DNA of 64,000 nt from Anaerolineae bacterium (GCA_019913005.1 JAIOHL010000078.1:62001-126000), one strand, 5' to 3'; shown: positions 34,490 through 45,502, counted from the stretch's first letter. A program made the numbers and translations. Notes: a model not told the origin generated them from the sequence alone.

Positions 34490-35763
34490 AGGACGGCTAG
34501 ACATTCCCGCGCCGCACGCCAACCGCTTTCAATTGCGCCGTGTACGGTTTGTGGATTAGTGTCGTAGGCCGTCGCCTCGCCTGCAAAAAATAGCTGATTC
34601 CCTTCTGGACGGGCCAACAATGGGCGACATTCCGCCATGCCGGGCGGGACATGGGCATAACCACCCAATGCCAGCGGGTCAGCCGCCCATGTCAACCGCT
34701 TAGAAGCGATGGTAGTCTTCGATAATTCATTCAATGGGATGTCAAGCAAGGTGCTTAATTCCTGCAATCCCATTTCCAAAGCGCCGGCCTTATCCATCAC
34801 ATCCAATTTTTGTGCCCGTTCAGCCGTGATGTAACAGGCAATAATGGCATCCTCATTGCGCCCATAACTCGGCGTCCACCAACGGGCGGTCAATCCCGCA
34901 TGGGCCATAAAGGTCAGATTGTCATCCCACAGGCGTTCGCGGAAACGATAAATCAATTTGGTAGCGGCTTCCATACGAAAGGCGCTGATGGCCCATATTT
35001 TGTCGGGGGGCAGGGCAGGGGTGAAGCGAATGGTGTCATTTTGCAGAAGGCTAACCGGGATGGTGATGATACAGGTCTTAGCTCGATAAACCTGACCGTT
35101 GGAAATGACCCTTACGTCGCCATCGCCCCATTGGATTTCCTGAACCAGCGAATTGAAGTGGATGGAGTAATCGGTGCGATACCAATCTAACAACCTGCCA
35201 TAGCCCTCACGGATGCGCGATTCGCCATGACCCACAGTGTCGGCCTTCATTTCGCGGATAAGGTCGTGGCAGCTAAGGGTTTCAATGCTGGCGCAGCAGG
35301 TTTGGGCTAACAAGACATCTGCCGCTGTGAGCGTGTCCCCTGTCCAACCACGTCCCCGCAAATAATCCGCCAGTGATACATCTTGGGGCAAATGTGCTTC
35401 GGATAGTTGGTCATAGGCTTGCAGCAGTCCGGTCAGTGTTTGGCGTAACTGGTCGGGTAAGCGTGCAAGGGGTAGGGCGGGATTCACCCCATCCGACCAG
35501 CGTAAATTACCCAGTCGCACGACGGGTAGGGTGTGCAGACCCGCTGATTTGACCAAATCTACCGTAACGGCACGATCCCCATGAATGAATTCCGCGCCAA
35601 ATTCGATGGGGATGACAGCGAAATCATAGTCGGTGTGGATACGTCCGCCGATACGATCACGTGCTTCGAGCATCAAAATCGAGCGTCCGGCATCGTGTAA
35701 TATCCGCCCTGCTGCCAGACCTGCTGCCCCCGCACCCACAATGAGGGCATCATAAATCGTCAT
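34486..35763 (-). CDS. Flavin monoamine oxidase family protein
   Basis: A 425-residue FAD enzyme. The N-terminal GAGAAGLAAGRIL and EARDRIGGRIHT motifs bind the ADP part of FAD, and the C-terminal LFFAGEATAYDTNPQTVHGAIESG motif is the second FAD contact of the monoamine oxidase family. It would oxidise an amine to an aldehyde or imine with H2O2 release. The substrate cannot be told from sequence. The start overlaps the stop of the nucleoside phosphorylase gene by ATGA, so both are translated from one message although the functions are not obviously linked. Confidence 0.9.
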   Translation of the reverse strand: MTIYDALIVGAGAAGLAAGRILHDAGRSILMLEARDRIGGRIHTDYDFAVIPIEFGAEFIHGDRAVTVDLVKSAGLHTLPVVRLGNLRWSDGVNPALPLARLPDQLRQTLTGLLQAYDQLSEAHLPQDVSLADYLRGRGWTGDTLTAADVLLAQTCCASIETLSCHDLIREMKADTVGHGESRIREGYGRLLDWYRTDYSIHFNSLVQEIQWGDGDVRVISNGQVYRAKTCIITIPVSLLQNDTIRFTPALPPDKIWAISAFRMEAATKLIYRFRERLWDDNLTFMAHAGLTARWWTPSYGRNEDAIIACYITAERAQKLDVMDKAGALEMGLQELSTLLDIPLNELSKTTIASKRLTWAADPLALGGYAHVPPGMAECRPLLARPEGNQLFFAGEATAYDTNPQTVHGAIESGWRAARECLAVL

Positions 35764-37082
35764 ACGGGTCGGCCTGTGAGGGTGTCATAGAACAATGGCA
35801 GGGCATCAACAGGCGAATTGCTCAACTTGGCTACCGTACCCAAACGCGATTTGACCTCGGCAAGTTTGGCGGGGTCGTTGGCATAAATGGTGAATAAGGG
35901 ATCGCCTGCCTTAACTCTATCACCGATTTTGTGATGGGTCTCGACCCCAACACCATAATCAACGGGGTCGCCTTTTTTCTCACGCCCGCCGCCTAATCTA
36001 ACGACTGCAAGGCCAACCTCAAGGGCGCTTAATTCTGCCAAATATCCGTCCTGCGGGGCTGTGACCGATTCAATCAATGAAGCGTCCGGTAGGCGGCTGA
36101 CATCATCCACCTGAGCCACGTCCCCGCCTTGCCCTTCCACCATACTGCGGAAACGACGATAGGCGCTTTGGTCATGCAGGCTGTGTTCGGCGGCGGTATA
36201 GGCAGCTTCAAAGGTGTCTACTCCGCTGTTGGGGGCAAGGTGCAGCATATGGGCTGCAACAACTAAACAGTGTTCAGTAAAATCGGCTGGCCCTTCGCCT
36301 TGCAGAGTTTGGATGGCCTCCCTGACTTCCAACGCCAAACCTGCCATTTTACCAAGCGGTTGATTCATGTCCGAAATGAGGGCGACCATGCTGCGGCCTG
36401 CATCTACGCCAATATCTACCATCGTGCGGGCCAATTCTCGCGCATCTTCCACCTTTGCCATAAACGCGCCTTTGCCTGTTTTGACATCCAGCACAATCGC
36501 ATCTGCCCCCGCCGCCAGTTTTTTCGACATGATGCTGCTGGCAATGAGGGGTAGGCTGTCCACTGTTCCGGTCACGTCACGCAGGGCGTATAGGAGTTTA
36601 TCAGCGGGAGCGAGATCACCGGATTGACCTGCCAGTACCAGCCCATTTTCGCGGGCGAGGCGCTTAAATTCTTCTTTGGAAAATTCGGCACGAAAACCAT
36701 GAATCGCTTCCAATTTATCAATCGTGCCGCCTGTATGCCCCAACCCGCGTCCACTCATCTTGGCGACGGGGACACCACACGCCGCAACAATCGGCAGCAC
36801 CACGAGTGAGGTTTTGTCGCCGACCCCACCGCTGGAATGTTTATCGAGGGCAAAGGGCACAACATCGCTTAAATCTATCTGGTCGCCGCTGCGGGCCATC
36901 GCAAGGGTAAGATCACTGATCTCACGCCGCGTCATGCCTCTGAAAAAAATTGCCATACACAGGGCCGCCGCTTGATAATCAGCGACCTTCCCGGCAGTAT
37001 AATTTTCAATAAACCAGTTAATTTCTTCGGTAGAAAGTTCGCCGCCGTCACGTTTGCGAACAATAATGTCGGTAATGTGCAT
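35760..37082 (-). CDS. pdp: Pyrimidine-nucleoside (thymidine) phosphorylase
   Basis: A 440-residue enzyme with KHSSGGVGDKTSLVVLP (phosphate site), KMSGRGLGHTGGTIDKLEAI and the C-terminal PYNP barrel-sandwich segment (HHKIGDRVKAGDPLFTIYAN). It cleaves pyrimidine nucleosides with phosphate to base and (deoxy)ribose-1-phosphate in salvage. The family includes thymidine phosphorylase (deoA) and the broader pyrimidine type (pdp); I prefer pdp on length and overall pattern but cannot separate them. It lies upstream of the amine oxidase gene. Confidence 0.95.
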   Translation of the reverse strand: MHITDIIVRKRDGGELSTEEINWFIENYTAGKVADYQAAALCMAIFFRGMTRREISDLTLAMARSGDQIDLSDVVPFALDKHSSGGVGDKTSLVVLPIVAACGVPVAKMSGRGLGHTGGTIDKLEAIHGFRAEFSKEEFKRLARENGLVLAGQSGDLAPADKLLYALRDVTGTVDSLPLIASSIMSKKLAAGADAIVLDVKTGKGAFMAKVEDARELARTMVDIGVDAGRSMVALISDMNQPLGKMAGLALEVREAIQTLQGEGPADFTEHCLVVAAHMLHLAPNSGVDTFEAAYTAAEHSLHDQSAYRRFRSMVEGQGGDVAQVDDVSRLPDASLIESVTAPQDGYLAELSALEVGLAVVRLGGGREKKGDPVDYGVGVETHHKIGDRVKAGDPLFTIYANDPAKLAEVKSRLGTVAKLSNSPVDALPLFYDTLTGRPV

Positions 37083-37165
37083 CTTCTAGCCATCCTAATA
37101 TGGTAAAAATCGCCCATTAATGATAGCAAGTCAGAGGTACTTTAGCGAAGAAAGAGAGTGTTGGT

Positions 37166-37828
37166 ATGGATGAGTTTTTATTGGCATTAGCGGCCATATT
37201 GGTTTATGGGGCTTTTCACAGTTTGCTGGCGGCGTTTGGGATCAAGGCGTGGTTTGTAACGGCGTTTGGCCGACGGGCCTATGAGGGCATGTATCGGTTG
37301 TTTTTTAATGCAGTGGCGACGATTTCTTTTCTACCCGTGTTAATCGTCGTAGGTGCAAATCTGGGGGAGACAATATGGCAGGTGGAGGCCCCGCTGAGTT
37401 ATGTTTTGCTAGGTATACAGACAGTGGGACTAATCGGATTGATGATCTCGCTCCTCCAAATTGACACGATGCGATTTTTGGGCTTGAGCCAGTATGTTGC
37501 ATGGCAAAATGGCAAACCACTGCCCTTACCAGAAGAACCGCTTCAAATGGGCGGGGTATATGCGTTGGTGCGCCATCCTCTTTATTTTTTCAGTCTGTTG
37601 CTGTTATGGCCCAGTCTGATGATGACCACTGGGATGCTGGGATTGTATGTCGGTGTAACACTCTATTTTGCAGCAGGGTCGTTGTTGGAGGAGCAAAAAC
37701 TACAGCGGACTTTTGGACAAACCTATTTGGATTATCAATCGCAAGTGGCATGGATGATTCCGTATATTAAATTAGGGCCAAGAGCGACAAAACCTGTTAT
37801 AAATGTAGGAGAATCTTTACAAGACTAA
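37166..37828 (+). CDS. Membrane methyltransferase, isoprenylcysteine carboxylmethyltransferase/NnrU-like
   Basis: A 220-residue protein with about five hydrophobic segments. The C-terminal half carries GGVYALVRHPLYFFSLLLLW and LLEEQKLQRTFGQTYLDYQSQV, the SAM-binding pattern of the ICMT/PEMT group. The acceptor is not known; bacterial members often methylate lipids or quinone-like molecules. It is divergent from the pyrimidine phosphorylase gene and is followed by a short terminator-like hairpin. Confidence 0.85.
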   Translation: MDEFLLALAAILVYGAFHSLLAAFGIKAWFVTAFGRRAYEGMYRLFFNAVATISFLPVLIVVGANLGETIWQVEAPLSYVLLGIQTVGLIGLMISLLQIDTMRFLGLSQYVAWQNGKPLPLPEEPLQMGGVYALVRHPLYFFSLLLLWPSLMMTTGMLGLYVGVTLYFAAGSLLEEQKLQRTFGQTYLDYQSQVAWMIPYIKLGPRATKPVINVGESLQD

Positions 37829-37834
37829 GGATAA

Positions 37835-37859
37835 ACGGAATATAGTCCGTAATGTTTTT
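37835..37859 (+). terminator. Weak terminator after the membrane methyltransferase
   Basis: ACGGA and TCCGT form a 5-base stem with a 6-base loop, followed by AATGTTTTT. A second hairpin, CTAGG/CCTAG with a 5-base loop, lies at 37866-37880 in the same gap. Neither explains the rest of this 139-base region. Confidence 0.45.
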
Positions 37860-37967
37860 AATGGTCTAGGTCTCGCCTAGCATTGCGTCATCTGAGACAA
37901 TGGACGAGCCTTTTCAGGCGTTGTGTAATTTAATGAGAGGGAACCGATTCACGTAAGGAGAATTTTC

Positions 37968-38870
37968 ATGGCAGAACCAGTTAAAACTAAGCCACCGAAA
38001 GCACCAACCGCCCAACGGATTGCGGCGAAGAAGAAGGCCCAAAAGAAACAGCAGCAACAGTTGTTATTAATCGGCGGTGTCGTCGTTGCCACGATCATCG
38101 CGGTGGTTGCAGTGATTTATTTGACACAAAAAGAAGCGACAAAGGTGTGTGCGATAGAGGATACCAGTTGCTTTAACGCCTATGCGGGGATTCCGCTCTC
38201 CGCCGATCTGCAAAGCGAAGCCAAGCGTGATGACGCTGGAGTGAAGCTGGCCTCGGACGTGATGGAAGGGGTTGAACGCGGGGTCACGGAAGATGGCATC
38301 CCCTATATTGGCAGTCCCAATGCCCCGATTGTATTTGCCGAATTTTCTGATTTTTCCTGCCCACACTGTGCCGAATATGCCCCAGAAGTGGAACGGATTA
38401 TCAAGGATTTTGTGCGAACGGGGCAGGCCCGCTTGGAGTATTATCCCATGACGTTTGTGGGCGGTGCATTTTCTGCCAAAGCGACGGATGCGGCGGTATG
38501 TGCGGATAAACAGGGCGCTTTTTGGGAATTTCATACCCAGCTATTCGACTTGGCCCAAGCTGAGGGACATGAGGCCTTTAACACAAGCCGGTTGATTGAA
38601 TTAGCGGATGATATGGGGTTGGACACGGGCGAACTACGCACTTGCATCAATTCCAATTATGGGCAGCAGGTTCGTGCTGCTGCCAGTGAACTTCAAAATA
38701 CACTGGGCGTCAACAGCACCCCAACGGTGGTATATCGTGCGGGTGGGTCGCAGAGTGATGCGGACTGGCGGTTCTTCACCGCATCTAATGGGGAACGGGC
38801 GACACGTGGCAATTATGACGAAGTTGCCGCACTGGTACGGCAATATAACAGCCCCGACGCAGGCCAATAG
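37968..38870 (+). CDS. Membrane-anchored DsbA-family thiol-disulfide oxidoreductase
   Basis: A 300-residue protein with a Lys-rich cytoplasmic start, one membrane segment (about residues 33-52) and an outward DsbA-like thioredoxin fold. The active site is Cys131-Pro-His-Cys134 (FSCPHC), and the cis-Pro lies in GVNSTPTVVY near 247. It would form or shuffle disulfides in secreted proteins, consistent with the many Cys-bearing secreted proteins nearby. Relatives include BdbD-type proteins. The start has AAGGAG about 9 bases upstream. No paired membrane reoxidant gene (DsbB/VKOR) is next to it. Confidence 0.92.
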   Translation: MAEPVKTKPPKAPTAQRIAAKKKAQKKQQQQLLLIGGVVVATIIAVVAVIYLTQKEATKVCAIEDTSCFNAYAGIPLSADLQSEAKRDDAGVKLASDVMEGVERGVTEDGIPYIGSPNAPIVFAEFSDFSCPHCAEYAPEVERIIKDFVRTGQARLEYYPMTFVGGAFSAKATDAAVCADKQGAFWEFHTQLFDLAQAEGHEAFNTSRLIELADDMGLDTGELRTCINSNYGQQVRAAASELQNTLGVNSTPTVVYRAGGSQSDADWRFFTASNGERATRGNYDEVAALVRQYNSPDAGQ

Positions 38871-38892
38871 CCTATTCCTGACTATCAAAACT

Positions 38893-38925
38893 AAAAGGGA
38901 CGAGTGTTGAATTCGTCCCTTTTTT
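38893..38925. terminator. Bidirectional terminator between convergent genes
   Basis: AAAAGGGACGA and TCGTCCCTTTT form an 11-base stem with a 9-base loop, with T-runs on both strands. It separates the DsbA-like gene from the DUF4397/SH3 gene. Confidence 0.9.
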
Positions 38926-38950
38926 GATTCCCGTAATTGGATACAGAGAA

Positions 38951-41572
38951 TTAGTTCATCGAGTCGGCTTCACCGCTGGTAATTAACAGAGTATTGATCG
39001 GGAAGGCCGAACCGCTACGGGTCACAGTCACGAATTCGGTGGCGACCCAACCTGTTGAAGCGCCTTGACCCGCGATTTCATAGCGGACATTCAGCCATGT
39101 GCCATCGCCGTTGCGCCCCAACACGACCACTGTCGAGCCGGAGGGGATGGGGGTGACGAGGATGCCGTCGGTGCTGGGCCGATCCCGCAGATTCAGATTG
39201 CCTTCTCCGGGTATGGAAACAAGACCAACAATGGGTGCTTCGGTGGGTACAGCAATAGCAGGTGAACCGGTGCCAGCCAAGATTTCACCGACGGGTAGGG
39301 GGTCTTCGGCCAGCGGAACATCTTCGGCGGTGATGGCGCGACCATTGAAGGTCAAAATCACAAAATCGGCAGATACCCACCCGGTAATCAGGGCTGACCC
39401 ATCCGGTGTAGCGAACTGGACAAAATACCAATCGGGGGATTGGGGTGCGCCAATTTCTGTGCCGGGGGTGATTTCGGTGCGGGACAACACGCTCAGATCA
39501 GTACCACCGGGAATCAGAGCCAGTGACTCGGCTTGAATGGAGGGTGTGCGGCGCAGTTGCAGGTTGACACCAGAATTCAGATTGACTGTCGCGGTTGGCA
39601 GTTGCGGTGCAGTTTCCGAAGGTGGCACCACAACGGCAGAATCATCTACCGCGCCGCCGGGATAGTTGGAAGGCACGGCATCAATCTCGCCGAGTTCGAC
39701 CAGTTCAAAGAACTTGCCAACATCATTGATATTGCGGCCCTTATAGGTAATTTGTAGGAAGTCGGCACGTACCCAGCAGCGAATTGTGCCGCCTTGTGGT
39801 GCAGCCCAATCCGCATTCAGCCAAATTTCATTGAAATCTACCGCAAGTTCGGGATTATCAAACGCACCCGGTTCCAGCGGCGTGTTGGGTTGACCATCTT
39901 CCGGATCAATCGGGCCAGCAAAGCCTTGCAGAATCAAGGTTGCGCCGTTGGGCACTAGACCGAGCGAGAAGGCAGCGGAGGTGGGATATTCGCGGCATTG
40001 CAGATTGACACCCGAATCCAAATTGACCACAGCGGTGAAGGCTTGGGTCGCAGGTGGCGCAGAGACCACAGGCGGCGGAGTAACCGCAACGGGCGTTGTA
40101 GCAATCGGTGTGAGAGGCGGCGGGGTGGTAACAACGGCGACGGGCGTTGCTTCGGTTGTGACAGGTGTCGCTTCGACGGGTTCTTCAGTCGCTGCTGCTA
40201 CCACTTCTGGAGCCGCCGCACCCGTGAAGCTATTGGAGGCCGTGTTGATGGGAGTATACGCAAGGCCTAGCCCGGGGGTCGCGGCGGAAAACACCAACAG
40301 CGTGTAATGAGTGCCACCGACGAAGGTCTGATCGGGCAAGCTGATGGATACAGGGCCTGCTTCTTCGTCAAAACTGCCGGTCACACTATAGGAACCGGCG
40401 GGAACATCTACTGGGTTGGAGGCGGCGAATGGTGCAAGGGCACTTGCCAACGCTGTGCCGTCGCTCAATTCTAGATTAGCCGGGCCAGTTGTGACGGCAT
40501 TGATGACGTGGATACGCGCGGTGGCACTGTCCAAATCGGCAATCTCATCTGTGAACAGCGAGAAATTGAATGTGCCATCCGTCAGCGAACCCAACGCGAC
40601 AATGGTGGCTGCACCGGAATCGCTGCTCAAATCCACTTCGGATTCAAAGGCGGCGGCGCTGTTCGGGAGTGCTCCCGCTTCACGTAGCGACAATTTGACT
40701 GTACCCACAGGTATTGGAATATGGGGTGTGACAGCTCCCGGTTCCAAACCGACCAAAATAGGCGTATCGTTGGCGTACACATCAATGGCAGGGGCGTCCC
40801 CACTGCCATGTGCAAAGCTGACGAGAATTTCGTCTTGGGCGGGATTGCTGAAGAACGGCGTGGTGAGCACCAGTACGGCGGGCGCAGGATCATCAGAGGC
40901 TGTGCCGATAACAATCACCGTGTAGAGCAAATTGGTGTTCACCTCAATATTCCCGACAGCTAACAGGGCGTTTTCGGGTGTATCACCAGTGGCGGTGACG
41001 ACCAGATCATAGTTGCCAACAGGCAAATTGACCGAACCAGACACCTGATTGAAGGTGACACCTTGCAAAATGGGAGCACCATCGGTACGCTGCAAATCAA
41101 TCGGGGCAACGCCTGCTACCGCATGAATCAGGTGCATTCGTGCAAAGCCAAGCGTGGCCGGGTCAAGATCATCGAAATAGAGGGCCAGTGCCGGATTGCC
41201 ACCCTCATCCGCTTGGATAACGGCGGTGTTTTGGCGATACCCGGTGCGGCTGGCGGCCAGACTAAATGATTGACTAAAAATGGCGGCGTCCGCTACATCC
41301 GAGCCAGCCGGACGAAGGGCCAATGTATAGTCACCCACTGGGAAAGCAAGATGAGGGGTGGCTTGTCCATAGGCTAAAGCTGGGACAACTAACCCGTCGT
41401 TGACATAAACATCTACCGCCTCGCCATCTGGCAAAGCGTGAACAAAACGCAGTAACACCGTGTCGGTGGATTGCGCGAAGGCGGGTGTTGGGTGATTGGT
41501 AATGCTTGCAGCGGTAAATCCGGTGATGAGTAGTGCTATCACCAGAAATGCCGCAAAAAGTTTTCTTGCCAT
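38951..41572 (-). CDS. Secreted DUF4397 and SH3-domain repeat protein
   Basis: An 873-residue secreted protein with a signal peptide (residues 1-33, ending PAFAQ). Four related beta units follow at about 40-95, 145-200, 245-300 and 345-400 (for example LRFVHALPDGEAVDVYVND and ARMHLIHAVAGVAPIDLQ), which match DUF4397. A Thr/Pro/Val linker comes next (about 440-500). Three bacterial SH3-like units (about 505-570, 640-700 and 770-850; VNLQCREYP, VNLQLRRTP and LNLRDRPS) complete it and may bind peptidoglycan peptides. The plan suggests a cell-wall-associated structural protein. No enzymatic motif is seen. Confidence 0.85.
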   Translation of the reverse strand: MARKLFAAFLVIALLITGFTAASITNHPTPAFAQSTDTVLLRFVHALPDGEAVDVYVNDGLVVPALAYGQATPHLAFPVGDYTLALRPAGSDVADAAIFSQSFSLAASRTGYRQNTAVIQADEGGNPALALYFDDLDPATLGFARMHLIHAVAGVAPIDLQRTDGAPILQGVTFNQVSGSVNLPVGNYDLVVTATGDTPENALLAVGNIEVNTNLLYTVIVIGTASDDPAPAVLVLTTPFFSNPAQDEILVSFAHGSGDAPAIDVYANDTPILVGLEPGAVTPHIPIPVGTVKLSLREAGALPNSAAAFESEVDLSSDSGAATIVALGSLTDGTFNFSLFTDEIADLDSATARIHVINAVTTGPANLELSDGTALASALAPFAASNPVDVPAGSYSVTGSFDEEAGPVSISLPDQTFVGGTHYTLLVFSAATPGLGLAYTPINTASNSFTGAAAPEVVAAATEEPVEATPVTTEATPVAVVTTPPPLTPIATTPVAVTPPPVVSAPPATQAFTAVVNLDSGVNLQCREYPTSAAFSLGLVPNGATLILQGFAGPIDPEDGQPNTPLEPGAFDNPELAVDFNEIWLNADWAAPQGGTIRCWVRADFLQITYKGRNINDVGKFFELVELGEIDAVPSNYPGGAVDDSAVVVPPSETAPQLPTATVNLNSGVNLQLRRTPSIQAESLALIPGGTDLSVLSRTEITPGTEIGAPQSPDWYFVQFATPDGSALITGWVSADFVILTFNGRAITAEDVPLAEDPLPVGEILAGTGSPAIAVPTEAPIVGLVSIPGEGNLNLRDRPSTDGILVTPIPSGSTVVVLGRNGDGTWLNVRYEIAGQGASTGWVATEFVTVTRSGSAFPINTLLITSGEADSMN

Positions 41573-41629
41573 GAAAGATTTTTCTCCTCACATACGTAAA
41601 ACCTCGGCGAGCGAGTTTACCACAGATTA

Positions 41630-41661
41630 AATGCAAAATGAGCGCCGCTTTACGACGCTCA
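41630..41661 (-). terminator. Terminator after ahcY
   Basis: On the minus strand TGAGCG and CGCTCA form the outer stem with an 11-base interior, followed by TTTTGCATTT. It lies between ahcY and the DUF4397 gene. Confidence 0.65.
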
Positions 41662-41690
41662 CCATACGCTTGACTGGCTTCAGCCTTAAA

Positions 41691-42974
<1,284 letters not shown>

Positions 42975-43017
42975 TTAAAATGTTAGCGAGACCGCACAAA
43001 ATCTGGGTAAAACTTAT

Positions 43018-43836
43018 CTATCGTTTGATAGCGACACATTCATGGATGGGGGCATGGATTCGATAGCCCAATTTGTTATAGGCGCGAATCGCAGGCGTGT
43101 TAGTTTGGAACACATTCAGCGCCACCAAGCTAATGTCCATGCGGAACAATTCGCGGGTTACGGCGGCGGTTGTCATGGTGGCATAACCGCGTCCACGTTC
43201 CGATGGGGCAGTATAGACATGCCCAACTGCGCCCACCCGTTCTTTAGTAGCAACCACATGCGTGCCAGCCACTGAAATCATCTGGCCTTCTTTATCGGTG
43301 ATGCCAAAGAAAACACCATTGTCGAGCATGGCGGGGGTGTAGGTGGTATCCCGACCAAAAGCGCCACGTTCCATGCTTTCCAGACGGGTGACAGCTTCGG
43401 CATCTGCTCCGGTCAGCCGACGCAGATAGGGATTGGATGGGCCATCCACAAATTCAGTAGGAGTGACAACCATCCGCCACAGCTTGCCGGATTCTTCAGG
43501 GGCATAATATTGCTCGAAGGTGGAAAATAAATCACCGGGGATAATAGCCCAGACTTTTTCGGGCAATTGCGGCTGTTGAAGCAGCATATTTACTGCATCT
43601 GGTGAGCCAGTTACCAGACAGACAGGCGTCTGCACGCCACGCCAAATCAGCGAGACGCCTTCAAGCCCTTGACCATTAAATGCCCCGGTAAATTCGCTGA
43701 TTTCCCACATGGCATCTTCGAGGTCGCCCAGCATATACACATGCAGACCTCGGTTGCGGGTAAAAAATTCACGCAGCAGGTTACGATCTTGAACGCGCTG
43801 CACTTGATATTCAGTAGTTTTAGCGACTGCGGTCAT
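43018..43836 (-). CDS. Two-part GNAT acetyltransferase
   Basis: A 272-residue protein. The C-terminal 130 residues are a clear GNAT domain: RRLTGADAEAVTRLES, GHVYTAPSERGRGYATMTTAAVTREL (acetyl-CoA loop) and NVFQTNTPAIRAYNKLGYR. The N-terminal 140 residues are a second, weak GNAT-like half (FTRNRGLHVYMLGDLED). The acceptor is unknown. The start overlaps the kinase stop by ATGA. It sits between the PfkB-type kinase and ahcY, so a link to nucleoside or methyl metabolism is possible but not shown. Confidence 0.87.
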   Translation of the reverse strand: MTAVAKTTEYQVQRVQDRNLLREFFTRNRGLHVYMLGDLEDAMWEISEFTGAFNGQGLEGVSLIWRGVQTPVCLVTGSPDAVNMLLQQPQLPEKVWAIIPGDLFSTFEQYYAPEESGKLWRMVVTPTEFVDGPSNPYLRRLTGADAEAVTRLESMERGAFGRDTTYTPAMLDNGVFFGITDKEGQMISVAGTHVVATKERVGAVGHVYTAPSERGRGYATMTTAAVTRELFRMDISLVALNVFQTNTPAIRAYNKLGYRIHAPIHECVAIKR

Positions 43837-44825
43837 GATGCTGTTTGTGTTTCCTTTGGTGTAGTGGACGATAATAACACATCCAGCGCTCCATCATCAT
43901 CAAAAGCGGTACGATAACGGGCTACAAATTGCTCAGTCGTATAACGATGATTTTGAGTGCCGATGGTTTCCAAAACAAATGCAGCGGCAACCGACCCCAT
44001 GCGGCCACAAATATCCAGTGGGAGGCCTAAATCTAACCCACGCAAGACACCTGCCCGGAAGGCATCGCCTACGCCAGTGGGTTCTAATGGGGTAACGGGT
44101 TCATAGGGGGGAATATAATAGGTTTCGCCGTCCCGATAAATATGGGCGCCTTCTTTACCCTGTGTGATAATCAGGGTTAAGCCTGTATTGATGGCGCGGG
44201 GACGGCTGAGTCCCGTTTTCTTTTCGATGACTTCCCACTCATAATCGTTGCACATTAGAATGTTGCAGCGTTCGATACCGTGCAGCAGTGCATCACCATC
44301 AAGGCGAGCGGCTTGCTGGCTGGGGTCGTACAAAAATGGAATTTTACGCTCGGCGCATTCGTTGATAAGGTTTTGCATCGCATCGGGCGAGTTGGGGGAG
44401 ATTACCACAAGGTCGGGTCTTTTGTTGGTGACATCGTTGATTTTGTATTGACCCGCGCGGCCCATTGCCCCGGCGTAAAATGAAGCAATTTGATTATTTT
44501 CTTGGTCCGTGTTGGCAAAAAATGAGGCGGTGAAAACATCGGTGAGGATAACGACAGTTGAGGTATCTACTCCCGCCTGTTCAAGCCAAACTTTATAATC
44601 GCCAAAATCACGCCCTGCTGTGCCCATTAAGCGGGGACGACCCCCAAGCAGCGCCAAGTTATAGGCGATGTTGGCCGCGACCCCGCCATAGTGACGGGTC
44701 ATTTCATCTACAAGAAAACTGACGCTGATTTTTTCGAGGGCCTCGGCAATAAGTGAGTCTTTAAATTTGCCGGGGAAGCGCATTAAATAATCGAAAGCGA
44801 TTGACCCAGTAACCAGAATATCCAT
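43833..44825 (-). CDS. PfkB-family kinase, adenosine kinase-like
   Basis: A 330-residue ribokinase/PfkB-type kinase. Signatures are TGSIAFDYLMRFPG at the start, RHYGGVAANIAYNLALLGGRP (substrate loop with the GG motif) and EPTGVGDAFRAGVLRGL with the catalytic Asp of GxGD. The closest-looking relatives are archaeal-type adenosine or nucleoside kinases and unassigned sugar kinases. Linkage with ahcY favours adenosine as the substrate, since phosphorylation to AMP would drain the hydrolase product. That is inference. It has its own promoter with a leader hairpin and heads the kinase, GNAT, ahcY operon. Confidence 0.85.
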   Translation of the reverse strand: MDILVTGSIAFDYLMRFPGKFKDSLIAEALEKISVSFLVDEMTRHYGGVAANIAYNLALLGGRPRLMGTAGRDFGDYKVWLEQAGVDTSTVVILTDVFTASFFANTDQENNQIASFYAGAMGRAGQYKINDVTNKRPDLVVISPNSPDAMQNLINECAERKIPFLYDPSQQAARLDGDALLHGIERCNILMCNDYEWEVIEKKTGLSRPRAINTGLTLIITQGKEGAHIYRDGETYYIPPYEPVTPLEPTGVGDAFRAGVLRGLDLGLPLDICGRMGSVAAAFVLETIGTQNHRYTTEQFVARYRTAFDDDGALDVLLSSTTPKETQTAS

Positions 44826-44867
44826 GCGTTCAACTTTCTTGAATTTATTTTCAGTGTAGGTTGATAG

Positions 44868-44892
44868 TTGGCTGGGAAAAAAAGTCAGCCAA
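44868..44892 (-). repeat. Leader hairpin upstream of the kinase operon
   Basis: TTGGCTG and CAGCCAA form a 7-base stem with an 11-base A/T-rich loop. It lies between the predicted transcription start and the ATG, so it would be transcribed as leader RNA. Its function is unknown. Confidence 0.55.
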
Positions 44893-44902
44893 AAACGTTC
44901 CG

Positions 44903-44930
44903 ATTATACTTACCCGTGTGACCCTTTCAA
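44903..44930 (-). promoter_or_regulatory. Promoter of the kinase-GNAT-ahcY operon
   Basis: On the minus strand -35 TTGAAA (44925-44930), a 16-base spacer and a perfect -10 TATAAT (44903-44908) lie 78 bases before the kinase ATG. Confidence 0.7.
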
Positions 44931-44980
44931 GCGTGGATTGTACGAATGGTAGAAAAACACCAAATGAAGGCAGGTATCGC

Positions 44981-45499
44981 ATGAAAAAGCGGATGTTATG
45001 GGCTGTGATAGGTTGTGTGGCGCTCCTAGTGGCGTGTGAATCGGCTGAAAATGACAAAACAGGCAGTTCTGAACCAAGCCCAGTCTCAGATTATCCCCTC
45101 TTTTTTGTAGCGGAATATGACCCCACACGCGACCCCGCTGCTGACCTAACCAATGCTGTTGATGAGGCACAACAATCGAACAGACGGATTTTGCTAGACA
45201 TCGGTGGAGATTGGTGTGGTTGGTGTCATATCCTAGATGAGTTCATTGAGCAGCGTGCTGATATTAATCAGGCGCTACGGCAGAATTTTGTCATCCTAAA
45301 GGTCAATTACAGCCAAGAGAATTTCAATGATGCGTTTTTGCAGCAGTTTCCAGCGGCGGCGGGCTATCCCCATTTTTATATTTTGGAAAGCGATGGCACA
45401 TTCTTGCATTCACAAAACACCGCCGAATTGGAAGAAGGGCAGTCTTATAATCCGGCAGTGTTCATGGCGTTTATCGAACAATGGAAACCACAGTCTTAA
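44981..45499 (+). CDS. Thioredoxin-like lipoprotein
   Basis: A 172-residue protein with a basic start and the lipobox LVAC, so it is lipidated and outside the membrane. The thioredoxin-like domain has the active site Cys79-Gly-Trp-Cys82 followed by His, in GDWCGWCHILDEF, which is typical of the DsbD-gamma/thioredoxin_7 type. It would reduce disulfides or supply electrons in the envelope. The open frame begins at 44861, but the ATG at 44981 begins the signal peptide and has an AAGGCAGG site. It is convergent with mltG, with a gap of 3 bases. Confidence 0.88.
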   Translation: MKKRMLWAVIGCVALLVACESAENDKTGSSEPSPVSDYPLFFVAEYDPTRDPAADLTNAVDEAQQSNRRILLDIGGDWCGWCHILDEFIEQRADINQALRQNFVILKVNYSQENFNDAFLQQFPAAAGYPHFYILESDGTFLHSQNTAELEEGQSYNPAVFMAFIEQWKPQS

Positions 45500-45502
45500 A
45501 TC